A DNA stretch of 64,000 bases. Origin: Anaspis maculata. Lineage: Eukaryota; Arthropoda; Insecta; Coleoptera; Scraptiidae. Of this stretch, positions 40,644 to 52,417 are shown piece by piece. The stretch lies in NCBI GenBank assembly GCA_949128115.1, contig OX421962.1, forward strand, positions 62,475,787-62,539,786, written 5' to 3'. The position numbers and the translations under genes were made by a program. Numbering within the stretch: the first letter of the stretch is position 1; each line of letters opens with the position of its first letter. The notes below the pieces were generated by a model. It was not told where the DNA came from. It did not search any database and worked only from the letters and a program-made list of their open reading frames with translations.

Positions 40644-41987
40644 AAGGTGAACGACAGTTGACAGAGTTTCTAGGATTCTGACCTGAACGTCGCATGAGAG
40701 CAAGCCAACTCTTTGACATTGTCGACCACTTTATTATGGCCGCAACCGTACATGTATGTAAATAAAACATTTCAAAAACCAAAAAAATGAGCTTTTCTTG
40801 TAATGACCATTTCTTTTCAGGGAATTTTTTTGCAGAAATAACATCTGATATGTTCCTTGAAATCAGACATACGTCATTTGACATTGAAATTGAGTCAAAT
40901 GTATGAAAATGACGTTCCTGCTTTTGCTATGAATGTTTTCGTATCATTTATTTTTTCTCAAAGCTGTTGCGACCTTTTTAAGGTGAACGACAGTTGACAG
41001 AGTTTCTAGGATTCTGACCTGAACGTCGCATGAGAGCAAGCCAACTCTTTGACATTGTCGACCACTTTATTATGGCCGCAACCGTACATGTATGTAAATA
41101 AAACATTTCAAAAACCAAAAAAATGAGCTTTTCTTGTAATGACCATTTCTTTTCAGGGAATTTTTTTGCAGAAATAACTTCTGATATGTTCCTTGAAATC
41201 AGACATACGTCATTTGACATTGAAATTGAGTCAAATGTATGAAAATGACGTTCCTGCTTTTGCTATGAATGTTTTCGTATCATTTATTTTTTCTCAAAGC
41301 TGTTGCGACCTTTTTAAGGTGAACGACAGTTGACAGAGTTTCTAGGATTCTGACCTGAACGTCGCATGAGAGCAAGCCAACTCTTTGACATTGTCGACCA
41401 CTTTATTATGGCCGCAACCGTACATGTATGTAAATAAAACATTTCAAAAACCAAAAAAATGAGCTTTTCTTGTAATGACCATTTCTTTTCAGGGAATTTT
41501 TTTGCAGAAATAACATCTGATATGTTCCTTGAAATCAGACATACGTCATTTGACATTGAAATTGAGTCAAATGTATGAAAATGACGTTCCTGCTTTTGCT
41601 ATGAATGTTTTCGTATCATTTATTTTTTCTCAAAGCTGTTGCGACCTTTTTAAGGTGAACGACAGTTGACAGAGTTTCTAGGATTTTGACCTGAACGTCG
41701 CATGAGAGCAAGCCAACTCTTTGACATTGTCGACCACTTTATTATGGCCGCAACCGTACATGTATGTAAATAAAACATTTCAAAAACCAAAAAAATGAGC
41801 TTTTCTTGAAATGACCATTTCTTTTCAGGGAATTTTTTTGCAGAAATAACATCTGATATGTTCCTTGAAATCAGACATACGTCATTTGACATTGAAATTG
41901 AGTCAAATGTATGAAAATGACGTTCCTGCTTTTGCTATGAATGTTTTCGTATCATTTATTTTTTCTCAAAGCTGTTGTGACCTTTTT
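40644..41987. repeat. Second local run of four GTCGACCAC-family monomers
   Basis: Four adjacent monomers share GAGTTTCTAGG and GTCGACCAC, like the run at 12732-14075. They are followed, as there, by a GAGCAGGCC monomer and then an ATTATTTGATATG monomer. The flanking order therefore matches the units at 11386 and 15419, suggesting a dispersed copy of that unit. Confidence 0.85.
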
Positions 41988-44339
41988 AAGGTGAACGACA
42001 GTTGACAGATTTTCTAGGATTCTGACCTGAACGTCGCATGAGAGCAGGCCAACTCTTTGACATTGTCGTCCACTTTATTATGGCCGCAACCGTACATGTA
42101 TGTAAATAAAACATTTCAAAAACCAAAAAAATGAGCTTTTCTTGTAATGACCATTCTTTTTCAGGGAATTTTTTTTGCAGAAATAACATTTGATATGTTC
42201 CTTGGAATAGACAAACGTCATTTGACATTGAAATTTAGTCAAATGTATGAAAATGACGTTTCTGCTTTTGCTATGAATGTTTTCGTATCATTTATTTTTT
42301 CTCAAAGCTGTTGCGGCCTTTTTAAGGTGAACGACAGTTGACAGATTTTCTAGGATCCTGACCTGAACGTCGCATGAGAGCAAGCAAACTCTTTGACATT
42401 GTCGTCCACTCTATTATGGCCGCAACCGTACATGTATGTAAATAAAACATTTCAAAAACCAAAAAAATGAGCTTTTCCTGTAATGACCTTTTTTTTTCAG
42501 GGAATTTTTTTTGCAGAAATATTATTTGATATGTTCCTTGAAATAGACATACGTCATTTGACATTGAAATTTAGTCAAATGTATGAAAATGACGTTTCTG
42601 CTTTTGCTATGAATGTTTTCGTATCATTTATTTTTTCTCAAAGCTGTTGCGGCCTTTTTAAGGTGAACGACAGTTGACAGATTTTCTAGGATTCTGACCT
42701 GAACGTCGCATGAGAGCAAGCCAACTCTTTGACATTGTCGTCCACTTCATTATGGCCGCAACCGTACATGTATGTAAATAAAACATTTCAAATACCAAAA
42801 AAATAAGCTTTTCTTGTATTGACCTTTTTTTTTTCAGGGAATTTTTCTGCTGAAATAACATCTGCTATGTTCCTTGAAATCAGACATACTTCATTTGACA
42901 TTGAAATTTAGTCAAATGTATGAAAATGACGTTCCTGCTCTTGCTCTGAATGTTTTCGTATCATTTATTTTTTCTCGAAGCTGTTGCGACCTTTTTAAGG
43001 TGAACGACAGTTGACAGATTTTCTAGGATTCTGACCTGAACGTCGCATGAGAGCAAGCCAACTCTTTGACATTGTCGTCCACTTTATTATGGCCGCAACC
43101 GTACATGTATGTAAATAAAACATTTCAAAAACCAAAAAAATGAGCTTTTCTTGTAATGACCATTTTCTTTCAGGGAATTTTTTTGCAGAAATAACATCTG
43201 ATATGTTCCTTGAAATCAGACATACTTCATTTGACAATGAAATTGAGTCAAATGTATGGAAATGACGTTCCTGCTTTTGCAATGAATGTTTTCGTATCAT
43301 TTATTTTTTCTCAAAGCCGTTGCGGCTTTTTCAAGGTGAACGACAGTTGACAGATTTTCTAGGATTTTGACCTGAACGTCGCATGAGAGCAAGCCAACTC
43401 TTTGACATTGTCGTCCACTTCATTATGGCCGCAACCGTACATGTATGTAAATAAAACATTTCAAAAACCAAAAAAATAAGCTTTTCTTGTATTGACCATT
43501 TTTTTTTCAGGGAATTTTTCTGCAGAAATAAAATCTGATATGTTCCTTGAAATCAGACATACGTCATTTGACATTGAAATTGAGTCAAATGTATGAAAAT
43601 GACGTTCCTGCTTTTGCTATGAATGTTTTCGTATCATTTATTTTTTCTCAAAGCTGTTGCGGCCTTTTTAAGGTGAACGACAGTTGACAGATTTTTTAGG
43701 ATTCTGACCTGAACGTCGCATGAGAGCAAGCCAACTCTTTGACATTGTCGTCCACTTTATTATGGCCGCAACCGTACATGTATGTAAATAAAACATTTCA
43801 AAAACCAAAAAAATGAGCTTTTCTTGTAATGACCATTTTCTTTCAGGGAATTTTTTTGCAGAAATAACATCTGATATGTTCCTTGAAATCAGACATACTT
43901 CATTTGACAATGAAATTGAGTCAAATGTATGGAAATGACGTTCCTGCTTTTGCAATGAATGTTTTCGTATCATTTATTTTTTCTCAAAGCCGTTGCGGCT
44001 TTTTCAAGGTGAACGACAGTTGACAGATTTTCTAGGATTTTGACCTGAACGTCGCATGAGAGCAAGCCAACTCTTTGACATTGTCGTCCACTTCATTATG
44101 GCCGCAACCGTACATGTATGTAAATAAAACATTTCAAATACCAAAAAAATGAGCTTTTCTTGTAATGACCTTTTTTTTTCAGGGAATTTTTTTGCAGAAA
44201 TAAAATCTGATATGTTCCTTGAAATCAGACATACGTCATTTGACATTGAAATTGAGTCAAATGTATGAAAATGACATTCCCGCTTTTGCTATGAATGTTT
44301 TCGTATCATTTATTTTTTCTCAAAGCTGTTGCGGCCTTT

Positions 44340-47300
44340 TTAAGGTGAACGACAGTTGACAGATTCTCTAGGATTCTGACCTGAACGTCGCATGAGGGCG
44401 AGCCAACTCTTTGACATTGTCTCCCACTTTATTATGGCCGCAACCGTACATGTATGTAAATAAAACATTTCAAAAACCAAAAAAATGAGCTTTTCTTGTA
44501 ATGACCATTTTTTTTCAGGGAATTTTTTTGCAGAAATAACATCTGATATGTTCCTTGAATTCAGACATACTTCATTTGACATTGAAATTGAGTCAAATGT
44601 ATGGAAATGACGTTCCTGCTTTTGCTATGAATGTTTTCGTATCATTTATTTTTTCTCAAAGCCGTTGCGGCCTTTCTAAGGTGAACGACAGTTGACAGAT
44701 TCTCTAGGATTCTGACCTGAACGTCGCATGAGAGTAAGCCAACTCTTTGACATTGTCGTCCACTTTATTATGGCCGCAACCGTACATGTATGTAAATAAA
44801 ACATTTCAAAAACCAAAAAAATGAGCTTTTCTTGTAATGACCATTTTTTTTCAGGGGATTTTTTGCAGAAATAACATCTGATATGTTCCTTGAAATCAGA
44901 CATACGTCATTTGACATTGAAATTGAGTCAAATGTATGAAAATGACGTTCCTGCTTTTGCTATGAATGTTTTCGTATGATTTATTTTTTCTCAAAGCCGT
45001 TGCGGCCTTTCTAAGGTGAACGACAGTTGACAGATTCCCTAGGATTCTGACCGGAACGTCGCATGAGAGCAAGCCAACTCTTTGACATTGTCGTCCATTT
45101 TATTATGGCCGCAACCGTACATGTATGTAAATAAAACATTTCAAAAACCAAAAAAATGAGCTTTTCTTGTAATGACCATTTTTTTTCAGGGAATTTTTTT
45201 GCAGAAATAACATCTGATATGTTCCTTGAAATCAGACATACGTCATTTGACATTGAAATTGAGTCAAATGTATGAAAATGACGTTCCTGCTTTTGCTATG
45301 AATGTTTTCGTATCATTTATTTTTTCTCAAAGCTGTTGCGGCCTTTTTAAGGTGAACGACAGTTGACAGATTTTCTAGGATTCTGACCTGAACGTCGCAT
45401 GAGAGCAAGCCAACTCTTTGACATTGTCGTCCACTTTATTATGGCCGCAACCGTACATGTATGTAAATAAAACATTTCAAAAACGAAAAAATGAGCTTTT
45501 CTTGTAATGACAATTTTTTTTCAGGGAATTTTTTTGCAGAAAGAACATCTGATATGTTTCTTGAAATCAGACATACGTCATTTGACATTGAAATTGAGTC
45601 AAATGTATGAAAATGACGTTCCTGCTTTTGCTATGAATGTTTTCGTATCATTTATTTTTTCTCAAAGCCGTTGCGGCCTTTCTAAGGTGAACGACAGTTG
45701 ACAGATTCCCTAGGATTCTGACCTGAACGTCGCATGAGAGCAAGCCAACTCTTTGACATTGTCGTCCACTTTATTATGGCCGCAACCGTACATGTATGTA
45801 AATAAAACATTTCAAAAACCAAAAAAATGAGCTTTTCTTGTGATGACCATTTTTTTTCAGGGAATTTTTTTTGCAGAAATAACATCTGATATGTTTCTTG
45901 GAATCAGACATACGTCATTTGACATTGAAATTGAGTCAAATGTATGAAAATGACGTTCCTGCTTTTGCTATGAATGTTTTCGTATCATTTATTTTTTCTC
46001 AAAGCTGTTGCGGCCTTTTTAAGGTGAACGACAGTTGACAGATTTTCTAGGATTCTGACCTGAACGTCGCATGAGAGCAAGCCAACTCTTTGACATTGTC
46101 GTCCACTTTATTATGGCCGCAACCGTACATGTATGTAAATAAAACATTTCAAAAACCAAAAAAATGAGCTTTTCTTGTGATGACCATTTTTTTTCAGGGA
46201 ATTTTTTTTGCAGAAATAACATCTGATATGTTTCTTGGAATCAGACATACGTCATTTGACATTGAAATTGAGTCAAATGTATGAAAATGACGTTCCTGCT
46301 TTTGCTATGAATGTTTTCGTATCATTTATTTTTTCTCAAAGCTGTTGCGGCCTTTTTAAGGTGAACGACAGTTGACAGATTTTCTAGGATTCTGACCTGA
46401 ACGTCGCATGAGAGCAAGCCAACTCTTTGACATTGTCGTCCACTTCATTATGGCCGCAACCGTACATGTATGTAAATAAAACATTTCAAAAACGAAAAAA
46501 TGAGCTTTTCTTGTAATGACCATTTTTTTTCAGGGAATTTTTTTGCAGAAAGAACATCTGATATGTTTCTTGAAATCAGACATACGTCATTTGACATTGA
46601 AATTGAGTCAAATGTATGAAAATGACGTTCCTGCTTTTGCTATGAATGTTTTCGTATCATTTATTTTTTCTCAAAGCCGTTGCGGCCTTTCTAAGGTGAA
46701 CGACAGTTGACAGATTCCCTAGGATTCTGACCTGAACGTCGCATGAGAGCAAGCCAACTCTTTGACATTGTCGTCCACTTTATTATGGCCGCAACCGTAC
46801 ATGTATGTAAATAAAACATTTCAAAAACCAAAAAAATGAGCTTTTCTTGTGATGACCATTTTTTTTCAGGGAATTTTTTTTGCAGAAATAACATCTGATA
46901 TGTTCCTTGAAATCAGACATACTTCATTTGACAATGAAATTGAGTCAAATGTATGAAAATGACGTTCCTGCTTTTGCTATGAATGTTTTCGTATCATTTA
47001 TTTTTTCTCAAAGCTGTTGCGGCCTTTTTAAGGTGAACGACAGTTGACAGATTTTCTAGGATTCTGACCTGAACGTCGCATGAGAGCAAGCCAACTCTTT
47101 GACATTGTCGTCCACTTTATTATGGCCGCAACCGTACATGTATGTAAATAAAACATTTCAAAAACCAAAAAAATGAGCTTTTCTTGTAATGACCATTTTC
47201 TTTCAGGGAATTTTTTTGCAGAAATAACATCTGATATGTTCCTTGAAATCAGACATACTTCATTTGACAATGAAATTGAGTCAAATGTATGGAAATGACG

Positions 47301-50300
47301 TTCCTGCTTTTGCAATGAATGTTTTCGTATCATTTTTTTTTTCTCAAAGCCGTTGCGGCTTTTTCAAGGTGAACGACAGTTGACAGATTTTCTAGGATTT
47401 TGACCTGAACGTCGCATGAGAGCAAGCCAACTCTTTGACATTGTCGTCCACTTCATTATGGCCGCAACCGTACATGTATGTAAATAAAACATTTCAAAAA
47501 CCAAAAAAATAAGCTTTTCTTGTATTGACCATTTTTTTTTCAGGGAATTTTTCTGCAGAAATAACATCTGCTATGTTCCTTGAAATCAGACATACTTCAT
47601 TTGACATTGAAATTTAGTCAAATGTATGAAAATGACGTTCCTGCTTTTGCTATGAATGTTTTCGTATCATTTATTTTTTCTCGAAGCTGTTGCGACCTTT
47701 TTAAGGTGAACGACAGTTGACAGATTTTCTAGGATTCTGACCTGAACGTCGCATAAGAGCAAGCCAACTCTTTGACATTGTCGTCCACTTTATTATGGCC
47801 GCAACCGTACATGTATGTAAATAAAACATTTCAAAAACCAAAAAAATGAGCTTTTCTTGTAATGACCATTTTTTTTCAGTGAATTTTTTTGCAGAAATAA
47901 CATCTGATATGTTCCTTGAAATCAGACATACGTCATTTGACATTGAAATTGAGTCAAATGTATGAAAATGACGTTCCTGCTTTTGCTATGAATGTTTTCG
48001 TATCATTTATTTTTTCTCAAAGCCGTTGCGGCCTTTCTAAGGTGAACGACAGTTGACAGATTCCCTAGGATTCTGACCTGAACGTCGCATGAGAGCAAGC
48101 CAACTCTTTGACATTGTCGTCCACTTTATTATGGCCGCAACCGTACATGTATGTAAATAAAACATTTCAAAAACCAAAAAAATGAGCTTTTCTTGTAATG
48201 ACCATTTTTTTTCAGGGAATTTTTTTGCAGAAATAACATCTGGTATGTTCCTTGAAATCAGACATACTTCATTTGACAATGAAATTGAGTCAAATGTATG
48301 GAAATGACGTTCCTGCTTTTGCAATGAATGTTTTCGTATCATTTATTTTTTCTCAAAGCCGTTGCGGCCTTTCTAAGGTGAACGACAGTTGACAGATTTT
48401 CTAGGATTTTGACCTGAACGTCGCATGAGAGCAAGCCAACTCTTTGACATTGTCGTCCACTTCATTATGGCCGCAACCGTACATGTATGTAAATAAAACA
48501 TTTCAAAAACCAAAAAAATGAGCTTTTCTTGTAATGACCATTTTTTTTCAGGGAATTTTTTTGCAGAAATAACATCTGATATGTTCCTTGAAATCAGACA
48601 TACTTCATTTGACAATGAAATTGAGTCAAATGTATGGAAATGACGTTCCTGCTTTTGCAATGAATGTTTTCGTATCATTTATTTTTTCTCAAAGCCGTTG
48701 CGGCCTTTCTAAGGTGAACGACAGTTGACAGATTTTCTAGGATTTTGACCTGAACGTCGCATGAGAGCAAGCCAACTCTTTGACATTGTCGTCCACTTCA
48801 TTATGGCCGCAACCGTACATGTATGTAAATAAAACATTTCAAAAACCAAAAAAATGAGCTTTTCTTGTAATGACCATTTTTTTTCAGGGAATTTTTTTGC
48901 AGAAATAACATCTGATATGTTCCTTGAAATCAGACATACGTCATTTGACATTGAAATTGAGTCAAATGTATGAAAATGACGTTCCTGCTTTTGCTATGAA
49001 TGTTTTCGTATCATTAATTTTTTCTCAAAGCCGTTGCGGCCTTTCTAAGGTGAACGACAGTTGACAGATTCCCTAGGATTCTGACCTGAACGTCGCATGA
49101 GAGCAAGCCAACTCTTTGACATTGTCGTCCACTTTATTATGGCCGCAACCGTACATGTATGTAAATAAAACAATTCAAAAACCAAAAAAATGAGCTTTTC
49201 TTGTAATGACCATTTTTTTCCAGGGAATTTCTTTGCAGAAATAACATCTGATATGTTCCTTGAAATCAGACATACTTCATTTGACATTGAAATTGAGTCA
49301 AATGTATGAAAATGACGTTCCTGCTTTTGCTATGAATGTTTTCGTATCATTTATTTTTTCTCAAAGCCGTTGCGGCCTTTCTAAGGTGAACGACAGTTGA
49401 CAGATTTTCTAGGATTCTGACCTGAACGTCGCATGAGAGTAAGCCAACTCTTTGACATTGTCGTCCACTTTATTATGGCCGCAACCGTACATGTATGTAA
49501 ATAAAACATTTCAAAAACCAAAAAAATGAGCTTTTCTTGTAAGGACCATTTTATTTCAGGGAATTTTTTTGCAGAAATAACATCTGATATGTTCCTTGAA
49601 ATCAGACATACGTCATTTGACATTGAAATTGAGTCAAATGTATGAAAATGACATTCCCGCTTTTGCTATGAATGTTTTCGTATCATTTATTTTTTCTCAA
49701 AGCTGTTGCGGCCTTTTTAAGGTGAACGACAGTTGACAGATTTTCTAGGATTCTGACCTGAACGTCGCATGAGAGCAAGCCAACTCTTTGACATTGTCGT
49801 TCACTTTATTATGGCCCCAACCGTACATGTATGTGAATGAAACATTTCAAAAACCAAAAAATTGAGCTTTTCTTGTAATGACCATTTTTTTTCAGGGAAT
49901 TTTTTTTGCAGAAATAACATCTGATATGTTTCTTGGAATCAGACATACGTCATTTGACATTGAAATTGAGTCAAATGTATGAAAATGACGTTCCTGCTTT
50001 TGCTATGAATGTTTTCGTATCATTTATTTTTTCTCAAAGCTGTTGCGGCCTTTTTAAGGTGAACGACAGTTGACAGATTTTTTAGGATTCTGACCTGAAC
50101 GTCGCATGAGAGCAAGCCAACTCTTTGACATTGTCGTCCACTTTATTATGGCCGCAACCGTATATGTATGTAAATAAAACATTTCAAAAACCAAAAAAAT
50201 GAGCTTTTCTTGTAATGACCATTATTTTTCCAGGGAATTTTTTTGCAGAAATAACATCTGATATGTTCCTTGAAATCAGACATACTTCATTTGACATTGA

Positions 50301-50393
50301 ATATGAGTCAAATGTATGAAAATCGTGACGTTCCTGCTTTTGCTATGAATGTTTTCGTATCATTTATTTTTTCTCAAAGCCGTTGCGGCCTTT
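44340..50393. repeat. 18-monomer higher-order repeat unit, uninterrupted copy (6054 bp)
   Basis: Begins with two distinctive monomers: one with GAGGGCGAGCC and GTCTCCCAC (near 44397), and one with CAGGGGATTTTTTGCAG (near 44853) and CGTATGATTTATT (near 44974). Both recur 6054 bp later, at 50394 and 50730. It contains the paralogous empty site of the DNA transposon: AGTT at 45025-45028 in an intact monomer with GACCGGAACG and GTCCATTTTATT downstream. Confidence 0.9.
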
Positions 50394-51078
50394 CTAAGGT
50401 GAACGACAGTTGACAGATTTTCTAGGATTCTGACCTGAACGTCGCATGAGGGCGAGCCAACTCTTTGACATTGTCTCCCACTTTATTATGGCCGCAACCG
50501 TACATGTATGTAAATAAAACATTTCAAAAACCAAAAAAATGAGCTTTTCTTGTAATGACCATTTTTTTTCAGGGAATTTTTTTGCAGAAATAACATCTGA
50601 TATGTTCCTTGAATTCAGACATACTTCATTTGACATTGAAATTGAGTCAAATGTATGGAAATGACGTTCCTGCTTTTGCTATGAATGTTTTCGTATCATT
50701 TATTTTTTCTCAAAGCCGTTGCGGCCTTTCTAAGGTGAACGACAGTTGACAGATTCTCTAGGATTCTCACCTGAACGTCGCATGAGAGTAAGCCAACTCT
50801 TTGACATTGTCGTCCACTTTATTATGGCCGCAACCGTACATGTATGTAAATAAAACATTTCAAAAACCAAAAAAATGAGCTTTTCTTGTAATGACCATTT
50901 TTTTTCAGGGGATTTTTTGCAGAAATAACATCTGATATGTTCCTTGAAATCAGACATACGTCATTTGACATTGAAATTGAGTCAAATGTATGAAAATGAC
51001 GTTCCTGCTTTTGCTATGAATGTTTTCGTATGATTTATTTTTTCTCAAAGCCGTTGCGGCCTTTCTAAGGTGAACGAC

Positions 51079-51082
51079 AGTT
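51079..51082. other. Target-site duplication AGTT, left
   Basis: The satellite reads GACAGTTGACAG when intact. Here GACAGTT meets the left TIR, and the other copy, AGTTGACAG, follows the right TIR at 54497. Confidence 0.88.
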
Positions 51083-51109
51083 CTGTGGCTAGGAGGCAAA
51101 AGGGCATAA
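51083..51109 (+). repeat. Left terminal inverted repeat
   Basis: 27 bp, the exact reverse complement of 54470-54496. Its inner part already contains the element's repeated motif, GCAAAAGGGCATAA. The pairing could be extended by one outer base (T/A), but that would reduce the target duplication to 2 bp, so I prefer the 27-bp ends with a 4-bp AGTT. Confidence 0.95.
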
Positions 51110-51340
51110 CTCTGATTTAGCAACTTTTCAGGAGAAGCAAATAACTAGAAAAAATACATAAATTGTTGTAGGCAACGCAATATTGGATGAAACACTTCAA
51201 TTTTTTGCAGGAAGTTACAACTGACTATCATCATCCATACTTACTGGTTTTGGGCCTTTTGATTGTTTCTGGTTTGGAAAAAAACTGGTTTTCCGGAAAG
51301 GTTATGGAGTTATTCCAAATTTTGTGAAATCTGCGAACCG

Positions 51341-51426
51341 CCAAAAGGGTATAACTCGACATATCAGGAGAATGAACCAACATTCAGATCAGCAAAAGCT
51401 GATATGTCGAGTTATGTCCTTTTGCC
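51341..51426. repeat. Left subterminal inverted repeat (hairpin) of the transposon
   Basis: CCAAAAGGGTATAACTCGAC and onward to 51367 pairs with 51399-51426 (CTGATATGTCGAGTTATGTC and onward) with about two mismatches in 27 bp and a central spacer of about 31 nt. Both arms contain the element's repeated motif, once in each orientation, as in the right subterminal hairpin. Confidence 0.85.
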
Positions 51427-51460
51427 TAACCTACTAGCTGCATAAAACTATAATTGTTTT

Positions 51461-51753
51461 TGACATATCTCTAGTTATTCTGCTAAAAAGGGACCGTTTT
51501 TTTCGATACCTGCAGGCAATAAGGGATGAAAAATTGCGCATTGCAATTTTATCCTTATGTAAATAAATCTTCATTACCGGGCATGCCTCGCAACGGAATA
51601 CACCTTCTCACTGTTGAAAAATATCATTGATTCTAATTCTAATTCTCAAATTGTTTAGCACTCTTCAGCTGCTTCGAAGAAAAAATCATTAGGTAACTGA
51701 AATTTTCCAAGAACATTTCGAAAATTTTCAATTTCAAACAGTCAAAGCTAATC
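51461..51753. other. Transposon interior, no gene; contains a short ATTCTA-type repeat
   Basis: AT-rich sequence without a usable ORF. GATTCTAATTCTAATTCTC lies at about 51632-51650, about 75 bp after TGTAAATAAATC. That order (AATAAA, then a short simple repeat) resembles the 3' end of an insect LINE, so this could be a remnant of one, but no coding part is present to support it. Confidence 0.4.
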
Positions 51754-51867
51754 AGATGGTCAAACCAAGTCACCATTTCAATTCTGGTGTTCTAACTAAA
51801 CAAAAATAAAATTGGACCAACACCAACACCAAAATTGGAATGGTGACTTTGGATGGTTTGATCATCT
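51754..51867. repeat. Small fold-back (MITE-like) inverted repeat
   Basis: AGATGGTCAAACCA followed by AGTCACCATTTCAATTCTGG on the left pairs imperfectly with the right arm ending GGTTTGATCATCT at 51867. The arms are about 45 bp with a short gap and a few mismatches, around an AT-rich centre. No clear target duplication is seen at its edges. It is best described as a palindromic insertion or remnant inside the transposon. Confidence 0.7.
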
Positions 51868-51957
51868 ACAAGTGTCCTAGCTAAAACAACCCAGCGCGAT
51901 TTAAACAGAAAATATCAAGGCACTAAAAAAATCAATTGGGGGGAAGCCTGACCTTTT

Positions 51958-52417
51958 AGCTTTCTTTTCAGGGGCGTCTATGCTTGTAGGTGCTCTAGTT
52001 TCCAAGAAAATGCAATTTTAAGCGGGCGAGTCACAAGAATGCAGAAATTCAAGACCGACAAAACAAAATACTTCAGATGAAAAACAATCCTCTTGCTCTG
52101 AGCTCTCCATTGATGGCATTGATGTTTCGCAGATTTCTGTACCTACTCTGTACCTGGTCCCGAGTGTGATCAGTGACGTCATGGGTTCCAATCATTGTAT
52201 TTGCTGGACTGTAAGACAAAATATCTTTCTTAGTGGACCAGGTACAGATCAGCGACACATCAACGGAAAGCTCAGAGAGAATAGATTTTTTTTCATCTGA
52301 AGCATTTTGCTTTGTCGGTCATGAATTTTCGAATTCTTGTGACCCGCCCGATTAAAATTGCACTTTCTTGGAAATTCAAGTACCTACAGGCATCCGGCGC
52401 CCCCTCAAAAGAAAGCT
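51958..52417. repeat. Large fold-back element (about 460 bp) nested in the transposon
   Basis: Left arm 51958-52160 and right arm 52235-52417 are imperfect reverse complements over about 180-200 bp, with a 74-bp loop. Paired landmarks include AGCTTTCTTTT with AAAAGAAAGCT, TTTCCAAGAAA with TTTCTTGGAAA, CTTCAGATGAAAAA with TTTTTCATCTGAAG, and GTACCTGGTCC with GGACCAGGTAC. The left arm has about 20 bp extra near 52111-52150. A transcript of this region could form a long hairpin. It looks like a MITE or fold-back transposon; no TSD is evident. Confidence 0.85.

Larger units (their letters stand above)
3445..51082. repeat. 336-bp satellite array, main segment (about 142 monomers)
   Basis: An uninterrupted head-to-tail array of 335-340 bp monomers. 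I see no inversion of monomer orientation and no foreign insertion in this 47.6 kb. Variation comes from point substitutions that define families and from length changes in the T-tracts before CAGGG and GCAG. A 3-bp CGT insertion occurs in one monomer near 50323. Families recur in a set order, giving the higher-order repeats listed separately. Short ORFs in all frames repeat with the monomer period and are not supported as genes. Confidence 0.98.
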
